DNA from: Salegentibacter salinarum
GTDB lineage: Bacteria; Bacteroidota; Bacteroidia; Flavobacteriales; Flavobacteriaceae
Assembly: GCF_900168115.1 (NCBI RefSeq)
Contig: NZ_FUZC01000002.1
Span: 248,001 to 312,000, forward strand
DNA: 64,000 nt
Direction: 5' to 3'
The notes beneath the pieces are model-generated. The model saw only the letters and a list, made by a program, of their open reading frames with translations, made no database searches and had not been told where the DNA came from. Both the position numbers and the translations under genes were made by a program. Below are positions 35,224-44,151 of the stretch, piece after piece (position 1 is the stretch's first letter; each line of letters opens with the position of its first letter).

Positions 35224-35463
35224 ATGTCAAGAGTTTGTGAACTTACTGGTAAAAGAGCGATGGTTGGGAACAATGTTTCTCACGCTATGAACAAAACCAA
35301 ACGTAGATTTAATGCCAATTTGGTAAAGAAACGTTTTTTTATTCCTGAGGAAGATAAATGGGTCACTTTAAAGGTATCTACATCTGCACTTAAAGATATT
35401 AATAAAAAAGGCATCTCTGCTGTAATTAAAGAAGCAAGAGAAAAAGGATTTTTGAAGAAATAA
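35224..35463 (+). CDS. rpmB: 50S ribosomal protein L28
   Basis: 79 residues, starting MSRVCELTGKRAMVGNNVSH and continuing AMNKTKRRFNANLVKKRFFI; the L28 signature is complete and the length normal. It forms an operon with rpmG (25 bases downstream) and the DUF4295 gene. Only one cysteine is present at the N-terminus, so this is a zinc-free form. Confidence 0.98.
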   Translation: MSRVCELTGKRAMVGNNVSHAMNKTKRRFNANLVKKRFFIPEEDKWVTLKVSTSALKDINKKGISAVIKEAREKGFLKK

Positions 35464-35488
35464 TCCTTAAGCATAAAAACAAATTACA

Positions 35489-35671
35489 ATGGCAAAGAAA
35501 GGAAACAGGGTACAGGTTATACTAGAGTGTACAGAGCATAAAGCTACCGGACAACCGGGAACTTCAAGATACATTACTACCAAGAATAAAAAGAATACGC
35601 CGGATAGATTGGAGATAAAGAAATTTAATCCAATCCTTAAGAAAATGACGGTTCATAAAGAGATAAAATAA
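35489..35671 (+). CDS. rpmG: 50S ribosomal protein L33
   Basis: 60 residues, [20 protein letters not shown], then [20 protein letters not shown]. Only one Cys is present where zinc-binding L33 has four, so this is the zinc-independent type. It lies between rpmB and the DUF4295 gene, with six bases to the latter. Confidence 0.97.
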   Translation: MAKKGNRVQVILECTEHKATGQPGTSRYITTKNKKNTPDRLEIKKFNPILKKMTVHKEIK

Positions 35672-35677
35672 TTAGTT

Positions 35678-35830
35678 ATGGCTAAGAAATCAGTAGCATC
35701 GATACAAACAGGGTCTAAGAGATTGACCAAAGCAATTAAAATGGTGAAATCTCCAAAATCTGGTGCCTATACTTTTGTTGAACAAATTATGGCTCCGGAA
35801 GACGTGAACGACTTTTTGAAGAAAAAGTAA
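35678..35830 (+). CDS. DUF4295 family small basic protein
   Basis: 50 residues: MAKKSVASIQTGSKRLTKAI, KMVKSPKSGAYTFVEQIMAP, EDVNDFLKKK. The rpmB-rpmG-DUF4295-ftsY order is a standard Bacteroidota arrangement. The protein is basic and probably ribosome-associated, without a proven function. The terminator at 35861 follows. Confidence 0.93.
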   Translation: MAKKSVASIQTGSKRLTKAIKMVKSPKSGAYTFVEQIMAPEDVNDFLKKK

Positions 35831-35860
35831 GCTAAACAAACTTCCTTGAAAACATTTACG

Positions 35861-35896
35861 AAGCCGTCTGGATAACCTCTGGACGGCTTTTTGTTT
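35861..35896 (+). terminator. Terminator of the rpmB-rpmG-DUF4295 operon
   Basis: AAGCCGTC (35861-35868) pairs with GACGGCTT (35882-35889), followed by TTGTTTTT. The 13-base loop can form a further short TGG/CC pairing. Confidence 0.8.
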
Positions 35897-35968
35897 TTAT
35901 GTATATTTACAACTGAAAATTTCGGGAACATACTTCCGGAATTTGTTGATTTTAAACCTTCCAAAAAA

Positions 35969-36922
35969 ATGAGTTTATTTAAAAAGATATTTTCTAAAGA
36001 CAAAAAGGAAAACCTGGATAAAGGGCTGGAAAAGACCAAAACCAGCTTTATGTCTAAAATGAGTAAAGCCGTTGCCGGTAAAACCAAAGTAGACGAAGAG
36101 GTTTTAGACGATCTTGAAAACGTATTGGTGAGCAGTGACGTTGGTGTGGCCACCACAATTAAAATTATAAACCGAATTGAAGAACGCGTTGCCCGCGATA
36201 AATATTTGGGTACCGAAGAGCTTAACAAAATACTGCGGGAAGAAATTGCCGGCCTGCTTTCTGAATCTGAAACCGGTGAAGCAGCAAATATACAGTTGCC
36301 AGATGTAAAACCATATGTGATCATGGTAGTTGGCGTTAACGGGGTTGGTAAAACTACCACTATAGGTAAACTCGCCCACCAGTTTAGAAGCGCCGGTAAT
36401 AAAGTTGTGTTAGGTGCAGCCGATACCTTTAGAGCTGCCGCAATAGATCAATTGCAAATTTGGGCCGATAGGACCGATGTTCCTATTGTACGTCAAAAAA
36501 TGGGCAGCGATCCTGCTTCTGTAGCTTTTGATACCGTGCAAAGTGCGGTAAAACAAAATGCCGATGTAGTGCTTATTGATACCGCGGGTAGACTTCATAA
36601 TAAAGTGAATTTAATGAACGAACTTACCAAGGTAAAACGCGTAATGCAAAAGGTGATTCCTAATGCTCCTCACGAGGTTTTACTGGTTTTGGATGGTTCT
36701 ACCGGGCAAAATGCATTTGAGCAGGCAAAACAGTTTACAGCAGCTACAGAAGTAACTTCCCTAGCTGTTACAAAGTTAGATGGTACTGCAAAAGGCGGCG
36801 TGGTAATTGGTATTAGCGATCAGTTTAAAATTCCTGTAAAATATATCGGTGTAGGTGAAGGTGTAGAAGATTTGCAGGTTTTCAATAAATACGAATTTGT
36901 AGATTCCTTCTTTAAACAGTAA
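35969..36922 (+). CDS. ftsY: Signal recognition particle receptor FtsY
   Basis: 317 residues from ATG at 35969 (MSLFKKIFSKDKKENLDKGL); a longer frame from 35891 would run into the operon terminator and is rejected. The short basic N-terminus replaces the acidic A domain of enterobacterial FtsY. The NG domain has the P-loop GVNGVGKTTT near residue 122, DTFRAAAIDQL, DTAGRLHNK, TKLDGTAKGG and GVGEGVEDL. It docks SRP-ribosome complexes at the membrane; the SRP RNA gene is at 17733. Confidence 0.97.
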   Translation: MSLFKKIFSKDKKENLDKGLEKTKTSFMSKMSKAVAGKTKVDEEVLDDLENVLVSSDVGVATTIKIINRIEERVARDKYLGTEELNKILREEIAGLLSESETGEAANIQLPDVKPYVIMVVGVNGVGKTTTIGKLAHQFRSAGNKVVLGAADTFRAAAIDQLQIWADRTDVPIVRQKMGSDPASVAFDTVQSAVKQNADVVLIDTAGRLHNKVNLMNELTKVKRVMQKVIPNAPHEVLLVLDGSTGQNAFEQAKQFTAATEVTSLAVTKLDGTAKGGVVIGISDQFKIPVKYIGVGEGVEDLQVFNKYEFVDSFFKQ

Positions 36923-37003
36923 TCCGATTTTTCAATGCTACGTAAATTGGTAATTTCCTGATTGATATTTCGTTTAATTTCCGGCTTTTTAATTTATAAA
37001 TAG

Positions 37004-38716
37004 ATGAAAAAACTTTTACCTGATAATCGAGATTTTAATGCTTCCAGTCCTGCCTCGATATTCAATTTTTTTTTCCCATCTAAATGCTTTGTGAACTTTC
37101 GAGGTATTTTACTCCTTCTATTACTTCCCGTGATGTTTTCCTGCGCAGATGATAAAAATTCCGAAGATGAAAATATCGATTCCCGGGATTCACTTAAAAC
37201 CGAAAAGGAAGAAGAATTTAAAGTTTTAGATTCTAAAAATATTACTCAGGATTCTCTTTGGGCTCCTTTTGAGAGTGATTTAGCCAAATTTTCAGAAGAT
37301 AAATACGAGGCTATAAAACCACATATTTTTGATAAGAATATTCCTGAAATACAGGAGGCGGTGAAAAATGGCGAGCTTACTTACGAGGAACTTTCCCTGT
37401 TTTACCTATACCGAATTAAAAGAATTGACCGTGAAAATGAGTTTTCTCTAAACTCGGTCATTTCTTTAAATCCAAACTTGCTGGAAGAAGCCCGTGAAAA
37501 GGATGAACAATTAAATAATTCTGAAGAGAAACATTTAATTACAGGGATTCCGGTGTTGCTAAAAGATAATATCAACACGCAAAATATGGCGACCACCGCC
37601 GGAGCTATTGCCTTGCAGGATAACCAAACCGAAGATGCTTTTATCGTTCAGAAATTAAAAGAAAATGGCGCTTTAATTCTCGGCAAATCCAATCTAAGCG
37701 AATGGGCTTATTTTTTTTGTGGTGAGTGCCCCAGCGGTTATTCAGCGATTGGTGGACAAACCTTAAACCCTTACGGTAGAAAGATTTTTGATACCGGTGG
37801 TTCCAGTTCTGGTAGTGCCGTTGCAGTTGCAGCTAATTTGGCTCCTGTTGCGATAGGTTCAGAAACTTCGGGGTCTATTCTTTCGCCTTCCAGCCAGAAT
37901 TCGGTGGTAGGTTTAAAACCAACTATCGGGAATTTAAGTCGGGGTGGGATTGTTCCAATTTCCAGCTATTTAGATACTCCCGGTCCAATTACAAAATCGG
38001 TTATAGACAACGCCATTTTATATTCGGCTATGACCGGTAAAGATGTGGAAGACGCCTTTTCCATTGAAGTTGAAAATACCGATTTCAATTTTGAAAACAC
38101 AACCTTGGATGGAAAACGTTTTGGTGCTTTTAAGCAATTAATGCAAGAAGATTCGCTTTATAAACGGGCGGTGAACGATCTTAAAAGTACAGGAGTAGAA
38201 ATTGTAGAATTTGAAGCCGAAGAAATTGAGCTGGAAAACTTTCTGCGTTTGCTCAGCCTGGATATGAAAAAAGATCTACCTGACTATTTAGAAAAATATG
38301 GTGGTGAAACAGGTTTTACTTCGGTAGACGATATTGTCAAATTCAATATAGAAGATTCTATTAACAGAATGCCTTATGGCCAGGCACTTTTTGATGGAAT
38401 TTTACATGAGTCGGGAGATACCACAGATCTTGATTCTATAAAAAGCGATTTAAGTGAAAAAGGGAAAAAGTATTTTGATACCCCAATGCAGGAACATAAT
38501 TTAGACGGAATTTTATCTATAAATAATTATCACGCAGGTTTTGCTGCGGTAGCACATTATCCGGCAATCACTGTACCTATGGGTTACAGCGAAGAAGGCG
38601 CACCAAAAGGTCTTACGTTTTTCGCAAAATCTTCTGAAGAAAATAAACTTTACCAATGGGCTTTTGCTTACGAACAGGCTTCCAAACGCCGAGAAACTCC
38701 AAAAAATTACGAGTAA
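37004..38716 (+). CDS. Amidase-signature family lipoprotein
   Basis: 570 residues. An atypically long N-terminal stretch precedes a hydrophobic segment and the lipobox PVMFSC (Cys47). The amidase signature is complete: the catalytic Lys in VLLKDNINT, the GGSSSGSAVAVAANLAPVAI block with the cis-Ser, and SETSGSILSPSS with the nucleophile. Exported amidases of this kind hydrolyse amides or peptide C-terminal amides; this is not the GatA subunit, which is cytoplasmic and shorter. The next gene starts directly after its stop codon. Confidence 0.88.
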   Translation: MKKLLPDNRDFNASSPASIFNFFFPSKCFVNFRGILLLLLLPVMFSCADDKNSEDENIDSRDSLKTEKEEEFKVLDSKNITQDSLWAPFESDLAKFSEDKYEAIKPHIFDKNIPEIQEAVKNGELTYEELSLFYLYRIKRIDRENEFSLNSVISLNPNLLEEAREKDEQLNNSEEKHLITGIPVLLKDNINTQNMATTAGAIALQDNQTEDAFIVQKLKENGALILGKSNLSEWAYFFCGECPSGYSAIGGQTLNPYGRKIFDTGGSSSGSAVAVAANLAPVAIGSETSGSILSPSSQNSVVGLKPTIGNLSRGGIVPISSYLDTPGPITKSVIDNAILYSAMTGKDVEDAFSIEVENTDFNFENTTLDGKRFGAFKQLMQEDSLYKRAVNDLKSTGVEIVEFEAEEIELENFLRLLSLDMKKDLPDYLEKYGGETGFTSVDDIVKFNIEDSINRMPYGQALFDGILHESGDTTDLDSIKSDLSEKGKKYFDTPMQEHNLDGILSINNYHAGFAAVAHYPAITVPMGYSEEGAPKGLTFFAKSSEENKLYQWAFAYEQASKRRETPKNYE

Positions 38717-38998
38717 ATGAAACAACGGAATTTGAAACCGCTAATAAGCAAGATCATTTTGTTCTACAGCATATTTTATGGCGCTATGAAAATCATTGCC
38801 GTATTATTTCAGGACGCCTGGCCGTTGCCAAACCTTATTATGACCATCCCTTTTGTGATTTTTGCCATAATAGGCGGGATTTTGCTTAAACGTGATACTT
38901 ATTCCTGGGTGTACGTAGCCGCAGGGGTAATTGTAATAAGTATAGTTCGTTATTACGAAATGCAGTGGCTACAGCAATTACACCAGCATTTTAATTAA
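38717..38998 (+). CDS. Small three-helix membrane protein
   Basis: 93 residues with three hydrophobic segments (about 10-30, 38-55 and 62-80): ISKIILFYSIFYGAMKIIAV, IMTIPFVIFAIIGGILL, YSWVYVAAGVIVISIVRYYE. The ATG follows the amidase stop codon without a gap, so the two are translationally linked. The family is unrecognised. Confidence 0.7.
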   Translation: MKQRNLKPLISKIILFYSIFYGAMKIIAVLFQDAWPLPNLIMTIPFVIFAIIGGILLKRDTYSWVYVAAGVIVISIVRYYEMQWLQQLHQHFN

Positions 38999-39099
38999 AA
39001 TAAATGTTTAGCAACTAAAGAAGATCTTATCATTTTTAATGTTTTCTTGTAGTTATTTTTATGATTTAATGGCATATCGAAAATTTATCGTAAAATTTG

Positions 39100-39262
39100 A
39101 AGCGAAAGCACCGCAAAATTTTAGGCTGTTTGAACTAACGTTTTTCTTTCTAGTTAAAGAGGCGAGTTCCTAAAATTTAGGTGACGTGCGAAAAATTTAG
39201 ATAAAGTTTCGTAAGCCTAGAATTTTTTGGTTCTTTTTTTCAGCAATGGAAAAAAAGAACAA
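39100..39262 (+). repeat. Intergenic repeat element ending in a T-rich hairpin
   Basis: The 289-base gap 38999-39287 holds a repeat-like unit: AAAATTTTAGG, then CCTAAAATTTAGGTGA, GTGCGAAAAATTTAG, GTAAGCCTAGAATTTTTTGG, and a perfect hairpin GTTCTTTTTTTC (39230-39241) with GAAAAAAAGAAC (39249-39260). A related 3' end (TTTGATTCGTTTCTTTTG hairpin) occurs at 46712-46743. I recall this type as widespread in flavobacterial genomes; the copy number here cannot be checked. Confidence 0.6.
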
Positions 39263-39287
39263 TATTAATAAGTAGTACCTAGTTGTT

Positions 39288-40148
39288 ATGAAACCTAAAA
39301 AAAAGTACCCTTCGGAAGTTTATTTAAACGGAAAATGGGTAAAACCCGATGAGGCTTTTGTTTCGGTTTTTGACCGTGCGTTTATGTTTGGTGACGGAAT
39401 CTATGAAGTAACACCATTTTATAACGGAAAAGCTTTTAAGCTGAAAGAACACCTGAAACGCCTGCAATATTGCCTGAACGAGATCCAGGTTGCTATTGAT
39501 GCTTTTTCGCTGGAAAAATTAATGTACGAAGCTATAGACCGTACCGGTTTAAATAAAGCTGATGCGGCGGTTTATATACAGGTGAGTAGGGGAGTTGCGG
39601 CCCGAAGCCACTTTGTTCCCGAAAAGATTGAAACCACCGTCCTGCTGTATGCCTTTCCCGTAACTTTAGAAGGTTTTGAAAAGAAAACCTGGGAAGTAAT
39701 TGCCACAGAAGATAAACGCTGGCATCGCTGCGATATTAAGTCGACAGCACTTTTAGCCAATGTGATGGCAAACGAAGAAGCCATCGCGGCCGGGTTTGCC
39801 GAAAATCTCCTGGTACGCAAAGGTTATTTTACTGAAGGTTCGCATTCCAGCCTGTTTTTTGTAAAATACGGCGTAGTGCATACCCATCCCGAGGGCCACA
39901 AGATCCTCTCCGGCATTACCCGCGCCGAAGTGATTGACATCTGCACCGATTTAAATATAAAAGTGGTTGAAAAAGCTGTGCATATAGATGAACTGGTAGA
40001 AGTAGAAGAAATCTTCGTCACCGGCACCACCACGCAAATTATTCCCATAAGCTCCATTACCCACAAAGATAAAAAAGTCTACACCGCCCAAAAAGACAGT
40101 CTTACAAAAAAAATACAGGAAGTTTTTATTAAGAAGTCGAGGGGCTAA
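39288..40148 (+). CDS. Class IV aminotransferase (D-amino-acid/branched-chain type)
   Basis: 286 residues, PLP fold type IV: VYLNGKWVKPDEAFVSVFDR, AFMFGDGIYEVTPFYNGKAF, the PLP Lys in DIKSTALLANVMAN, EGSHSSLFFVKYGV and VTGTTTQIIPISSI. The length and the DIKS block resemble D-alanine aminotransferases, but the small substrate differences between D-amino-acid, branched-chain and aminodeoxychorismate enzymes cannot be settled by eye. It ends tail-to-tail with an HNH remnant, the two stops overlapping by a few bases. Confidence 0.88.
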   Translation: MKPKKKYPSEVYLNGKWVKPDEAFVSVFDRAFMFGDGIYEVTPFYNGKAFKLKEHLKRLQYCLNEIQVAIDAFSLEKLMYEAIDRTGLNKADAAVYIQVSRGVAARSHFVPEKIETTVLLYAFPVTLEGFEKKTWEVIATEDKRWHRCDIKSTALLANVMANEEAIAAGFAENLLVRKGYFTEGSHSSLFFVKYGVVHTHPEGHKILSGITRAEVIDICTDLNIKVVEKAVHIDELVEVEEIFVTGTTTQIIPISSITHKDKKVYTAQKDSLTKKIQEVFIKKSRG

Positions 40149-40414
40149 TTTTTATAAGTGCTATTGCAATATGGGTGTGCTAATTGAGCATTTTCAAAGT
40201 TTTCTATTCCTCCTTCTGCTTTTCTTTGAATATGATCAACAGTTATGGAATTAGCATGAATCCAGGCATTGAAAATCTTACATCTTACAGCTTTTGAAAG
40301 GGCTTCATTTATAAATGCGGTAGATTCTGTGTGGTCAAAAAAGTCTTTGGCGGTTATTAAACTATCATCATAATCTGCATCTTTAATAAATTTATAATCG
40401 CCGGAGCTTAACAC
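40145..40414 (-). pseudogene. HNH endonuclease C-terminal fragment
   Basis: 89 codons ending with the HNH block: ITVDHIQRKAEGGIENFENA and QLAHPYCNSTYKN, with the metal His/Asn residues kept. The first zinc-type pair, normally C-x2-C before this block, reads RCKIFNAW, so the second Cys is Phe. No upstream domain remains in frame. Proteins with this ending are often DUF262-HNH nucleases of defence islands; here it is probably debris. Confidence 0.65.
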
Positions 40415-40591
40415 ATTTTAAATGGCCGTATTCCTGTCATTATTTTTCAATTCATTTACTAAGCTGATTAAAAATTTTAATGTACGGAATGGCTTTGGAT
40501 GAATTTCTGTAATGCCTTAAAATTTGCTGCATTATGAAATCAAATTCCATTTATAGTTCTTCGAAATCTTCCTTACGGGCTGTAAATTCCT

Positions 40592-40890
40592 TTAGTCTTT
40601 ATTATGCGTTGTATCGATTTGGGTTTCACTTAAATCTTCCAGATATGTTTTGAGGGTAATGAATGTTGCTTTGTCCAATTTGCCAAAGCCTTCCCTTCTA
40701 ATCAATAAACCAAAATTGTATGGTCTAAATTATACCTGTAATCTATGGATTTGTAGAATACTTTTTGGGTAATTTCATCGCCATTTTCATCATAAAAAAC
40801 CTTTGGTTTCTCCTGACTATAACCGCTTAAAGGGAAGAACAATAAAATAAGGCCGCTTAATAAAAGAAAAATGTTTATTTGGCTTTTCAA
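40592..40890 (-). pseudogene. Exported protein gene, frameshifted
   Basis: It begins with a signal peptide (IFLLLSGLILLFFPLSGYSQ) and FYDENGDEITQKVFYKSID. After YRYN the frame ends nine codons later (40702). Adding one T to a run of three (40727-40729 on the plus strand) restores a long frame: FRPYNFGLLIRREGFGKLDK, ATFITLKTYLEDLSETQIDT, THNKD, ending at 40592. The two parts together read as one secreted protein of unknown function. Further decayed sequence continues to 40415. Confidence 0.6.
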
Positions 40891-40940
40891 TCTTCTAAAT
40901 TTAAAGGGAACTTATAGGTTGTATGAAATTATCGTGTTGA

Positions 40941-41555
40941 TTAATTGATTTTATAAGTAAATCCCAATTGAATTAAAAGATGGAGATCTTCCCCTGCTAT
41001 TTGCCATTTATCGGAATCTCTAAGAGAACCAACCGGATCGGTCCATAGTAAGGAAGGTTCTAATTGCAGCGCTAAATTATTACTAAGTTTAGAACTAATT
41101 ATTCCGGAAATATTAGCACTCATAAAATTAATTTCCATGCCGGAAGAAGAATTTGTTAGATCCTGCCTGAAATTCTGATGGGTATATCCAAACCCGAAGT
41201 TATATCCCAAATTCCATTTGTTATTATCTTTTAAATGTTCCAGTAAAATTAATGAAGTTAAAGAGGTTACATCACCATTAATTGGTTCGTTCAGATTTTT
41301 CCAGTTTCTTCCTTTTATGCCGGCATTTAGATATTGAAACTTAAGCTTAATTCCAAAATAAGAATCTGGTTTAGCGTATTTTAGAGAGAGATAGGAGCTA
41401 AAGGGAAGTGAGTAATCTATATCAATATTACTATCCATATTTTCAAAGGTATAAGCAGAGCCTGATCCCAGTCCGAAACCGACTTCCAGGCTTTGCGATT
41501 TTCCTTCAGTTATTGCAATTAAAAAAAAGCAGGTTATTAGTAAAAGTTGTTTCAT
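40941..41555 (-). CDS. Small outer-membrane beta-barrel protein
   Basis: 204 residues with a signal peptide (ending EGKSQS). Alternating hydrophobic strands (GIKLKFQYLNAGIKG, WNLGYNFGFGYTHQNF, LALQLEPSLLW) and the C-terminal aromatic strand LHLLIQLGFTYKIN indicate an eight-stranded porin-like barrel. No substrate is suggested. A lipoprotein gene lies 40 bases upstream in the same direction, possibly in one transcript. Confidence 0.75.
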   Translation of the reverse strand: MKQLLLITCFFLIAITEGKSQSLEVGFGLGSGSAYTFENMDSNIDIDYSLPFSSYLSLKYAKPDSYFGIKLKFQYLNAGIKGRNWKNLNEPINGDVTSLTSLILLEHLKDNNKWNLGYNFGFGYTHQNFRQDLTNSSSGMEINFMSANISGIISSKLSNNLALQLEPSLLWTDPVGSLRDSDKWQIAGEDLHLLIQLGFTYKIN

Positions 41556-41594
41556 AGGTATTATTAAATCTGAGTTTTTAGCGCTGGTTATAAT

Positions 41595-41960
41595 TTATTT
41601 CCGGGCTTCGATATTAATTCTAATAATTCTTACATTGTAGGCTTCATCCCGGCTTATGGAATAAGCATTGTGGGTAATTTCAACAGTGTCAGTTCCGGTA
41701 AAACCAGCTTCCGGTTTATAAGTATAGATGAAATTTCCGGTAATAGAATCTTGTTCAATTTTGCTTATTTCACAATTCACAGCTTGCCTGGTAATGCTAA
41801 ATCCATCCTCATCGCCCGGAAACTCAAGGTCGTATTCGTAAATTTCATTTTGGGAAATAACAATGTTTTCTTCAGTGATTGGAATATTCTTACTATCATC
41901 ATCCTTTGAACAGGCAACAAAAAAGATCGAAATTAATACCGGTAATATTTTTTTCATCAT
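41595..41960 (-). CDS. Small lipoprotein with Ig-like domain
   Basis: 121 residues. The lipobox FFVAC gives Cys17, followed by SKDDDS, the acidic run seen after the cysteine in surface lipoproteins. The rest (NEIYEYDLEFPGDEDGF, FIYTYKPEAGFTGTDTVEIT) resembles a cadherin/Ig-like repeat found in Bacteroidota adhesins. A start one codon downstream (second Met) is equally possible. Confidence 0.7.
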   Translation of the reverse strand: MMKKILPVLISIFFVACSKDDDSKNIPITEENIVISQNEIYEYDLEFPGDEDGFSITRQAVNCEISKIEQDSITGNFIYTYKPEAGFTGTDTVEITHNAYSISRDEAYNVRIIRINIEARK

Positions 41961-42100
41961 GGGGGTTTAATAGTAGATGCATTTTTTTGTGAAAGGTTGC
42001 GTCTAAAAATGCAATAATGTTTTATGAAAAATGTTTATAAAATAAGAATGTCAAGGATTATAGGTTGTAGAATTCATAAAAATAAAAGGGGAGAACTCGA

Positions 42101-43255
42101 TTACAATAATAATAGCGGAGCAATAAAACCAACCCTCACTTCATTTTTATTATAACTGGAGGCCCCAAAATTTTGCGATGCAAATTCTGAATAATCAAAA
42201 TAACGGCCAATATAAGCCAGGAAAAACCGGAGGTCAAGATTTTTAAAAGGGCTGTAATATATGGTTGGGATCATTCCGTAGCTTCTTCTTATGTGATCAT
42301 TACTTGTTTTTACGTTATCGTAGGCGCTGCTCGTCATAAGTGTTAATAAACCGGTGAATTTTGGGTTAAAGCGGTATTCTGCCCTTATCCAATTTTCGAT
42401 ATATAATACATCTTCGGCAATGGATTGGTCATTCACAATGCTGGTGAGAATTCCTTTTGTATCTACCTCCTCATAACTGTAATGAAAATCGTACATCAGG
42501 CTTAGATTACGATTTTGATATTTGTGGCCTAAAGTAAAAAAAGTGGTTCCTCTTTTTTTAACTTCATAAGAATGACTCAGGCTATAGATAGTTTGAAGTT
42601 TACCATCAAAAAAACTTCCCCGCCAGTTCCCCACATAAGCAACCGGCCAATCTGGTTCCTGGATGTTTTCGGCAACAATATCACCATAGAGATCGTCGTA
42701 ATGCATTGTTCGGGAATTTAAAACCTGGAAACCAAATTTATGATTTTCTAAAGCCTGGTAGGTAATTCCGGCCCCGGTAACAAACGCGAGGACATTATTG
42801 TAAACATCATTATATTCTAAAACATACAACGGACTGTACTCATATTCATACCCGCCATAAAAAGGATTCATTTTCCCAAGCCTGATATCAAGCTTAGGGC
42901 TGGCTTTAATATCAATAAACGCAAGTTCAATATTACTGCCTAATCTATCCAGCGTTTGTACATCGCTATTTTTATTAAATCGGTTTCTAAAGGTGAAATT
43001 CACTTTTTCGTGTAATTTCCCGGAAATTCCAAGCGCGGTAAAACCATTAAGAAACTGTATTCCGTTGTAATAATTATCACCACCTCTAAAAGTATACGCC
43101 TGAAATCCCAGCCGCATATCAAAAGTGAAATTTATATTTTTTAAAAGCTCAATTTTATCGGACGGAATAATAGGTTCGCCCAGACTGTCTTTTTGCTGCG
43201 AGAACCCCAGCACCGGAATTAATAAAAGCAGACTTATTAAATATAATTTTATCAT
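42101..43255 (-). CDS. Porin, phosphate-selective O/P-like
   Basis: 384 residues with a signal peptide (LISLLLLIPVLGFSQ). The sequence is a regular series of amphipathic strands with short turns (INFTFDMRLGFQAYTFRGGD, VNFTFRNRFNKNSD, LDIRLGKMNPFYGGYEYEYS) ending VGFIAPLLLL. The RLGKM..F.G motif is common in OprP/OprO-like barrels of Bacteroidota. Specificity is unknown. Directly upstream on the same strand is a 58-codon remnant of another gene. Confidence 0.75.
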   Translation of the reverse strand: MIKLYLISLLLLIPVLGFSQQKDSLGEPIIPSDKIELLKNINFTFDMRLGFQAYTFRGGDNYYNGIQFLNGFTALGISGKLHEKVNFTFRNRFNKNSDVQTLDRLGSNIELAFIDIKASPKLDIRLGKMNPFYGGYEYEYSPLYVLEYNDVYNNVLAFVTGAGITYQALENHKFGFQVLNSRTMHYDDLYGDIVAENIQEPDWPVAYVGNWRGSFFDGKLQTIYSLSHSYEVKKRGTTFFTLGHKYQNRNLSLMYDFHYSYEEVDTKGILTSIVNDQSIAEDVLYIENWIRAEYRFNPKFTGLLTLMTSSAYDNVKTSNDHIRRSYGMIPTIYYSPFKNLDLRFFLAYIGRYFDYSEFASQNFGASSYNKNEVRVGFIAPLLLL

Positions 43256-43258
43256 GAA

Positions 43259-43435
43259 TCAGTGGTAATTTTCTCGCAAGGCGAGATTTAAATTATTCGC
43301 TCTGAATGCCTCACGAGCTGGTTTACTAGTCCACTTTTCAACTGCTTTTCTGGTAGAAAATTTTTCCAGGAAATGTACGTATGGTTCAGTAATAAATTTT
43401 TTTCGTGTCGGATATTTTATAAATCTAATAAAATT
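43259..43435 (-). pseudogene. Unidentified 3' coding remnant
   Basis: An open minus-strand frame without a start codon reads RFIKYPTRKKFITEP, YVHFLEKFSTRKAVEKWTSK, PAREAFRANNLNLALRENYH and then TGA (43259-43261). The composition and the periodic charged/hydrophobic pattern look protein-like and unlike the flanking AT-rich gap. I do not recognise the family. Its stop lies four bases before the ATG of the porin, as if an operon partner had been truncated. Confidence 0.4.
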
Positions 43436-43525
43436 TTAGGTAAAATTTAGCGGTTACTTGGAATTTCAGAATATTTAAGAATTCTGGATACTAATGTTTT
43501 TGTAAAGATCAATCCCTGAATTTCC

Positions 43526-43566
43526 ATTTACTCGATAATCGAGATTAAACGTTCCGAGGCCTGTCC
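43526..43566 (-). repeat. Dispersed repeat, CTCGATTATCGAG family (copy 3, inverted)
   Basis: On the plus strand ATTTACTCGATAATCGAGAT is followed by TAAACGTTCCGAGGCCTGTC. Its reverse complement aligns with copy 2 (27569-27609), including GGACA at the start and the perfect CTCGA/TCGAG stem. Confidence 0.7.
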
Positions 43567-43647
43567 GAATCAATCAGGCGGGCCTGCCTGGAAATCAAAT
43601 GATATTTTCTAATAATAATACTTGTGAGCTTACTCCGAAGTTGTTTA

Positions 43648-44151
43648 CTAAAACGAAACTCCAAAACTATCTGATAATAACTTATCAAGTTCTCTGACCT
43701 CCAAAAGTAATTCCTGATGGTTTTGTGATAAGGATAATTCAGACTTATTTTGCCGAAGCAACTTTTTCAATTCGAGCATTTTAAAGTGAAATGATTTGGA
43801 TTGTAGTTCAATCTGTAATGTTGCTACCTGTTTTTCAATGGATATCTTTTTTTGTTTAACTACATCAATCACTTGAATAGCCTTATCAAAACTCAACTCC
43901 TTTTTTTCAAAGGATTTCAAAACGCCACACTCAAAATTGCTACATGCCTTCGGTCTTTGAGAATAAATATTACAACCATTGCAGTCAAATTTATCACAGG
44001 GTAGAAAAAACATTCCATTTTCATCTGTTTCTTCAATATCCATCAACTGTCTTAATGGTGACAGCTCTTCATTATCGAGCTGTACAAAACCAATTAAAGT
44101 ACCATCACAACATAAACCACAAGACAAACAGATATTTATTGGTTCACTCAT
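43648..44151 (-). CDS. YkgJ-family cysteine-cluster protein
   Basis: 167 residues. The cysteine pattern is CLSCGLCCDG at the N-terminus, then C near 53 (FFLPCDKFDCNGCNIYS), RPKACSNFECG with a further Cys; together these suit a zinc or iron-sulfur site as proposed for the YkgJ/UPF0153 family. The C-terminal half is a long charged helix (KKISIEKQVATLQIELQSKS). The function is unknown. It stands alone between repeat-rich gaps. Confidence 0.85.
   Translation of the reverse strand: MSEPINICLSCGLCCDGTLIGFVQLDNEELSPLRQLMDIEETDENGMFFLPCDKFDCNGCNIYSQRPKACSNFECGVLKSFEKKELSFDKAIQVIDVVKQKKISIEKQVATLQIELQSKSFHFKMLELKKLLRQNKSELSLSQNHQELLLEVRELDKLLSDSFGVSF

Noticed and set aside
35891-35968. Extended N-terminus of FtsY
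   Set aside because: It would begin directly at the terminator of the preceding operon; MSLFKKIF at 35969 is the usual start.
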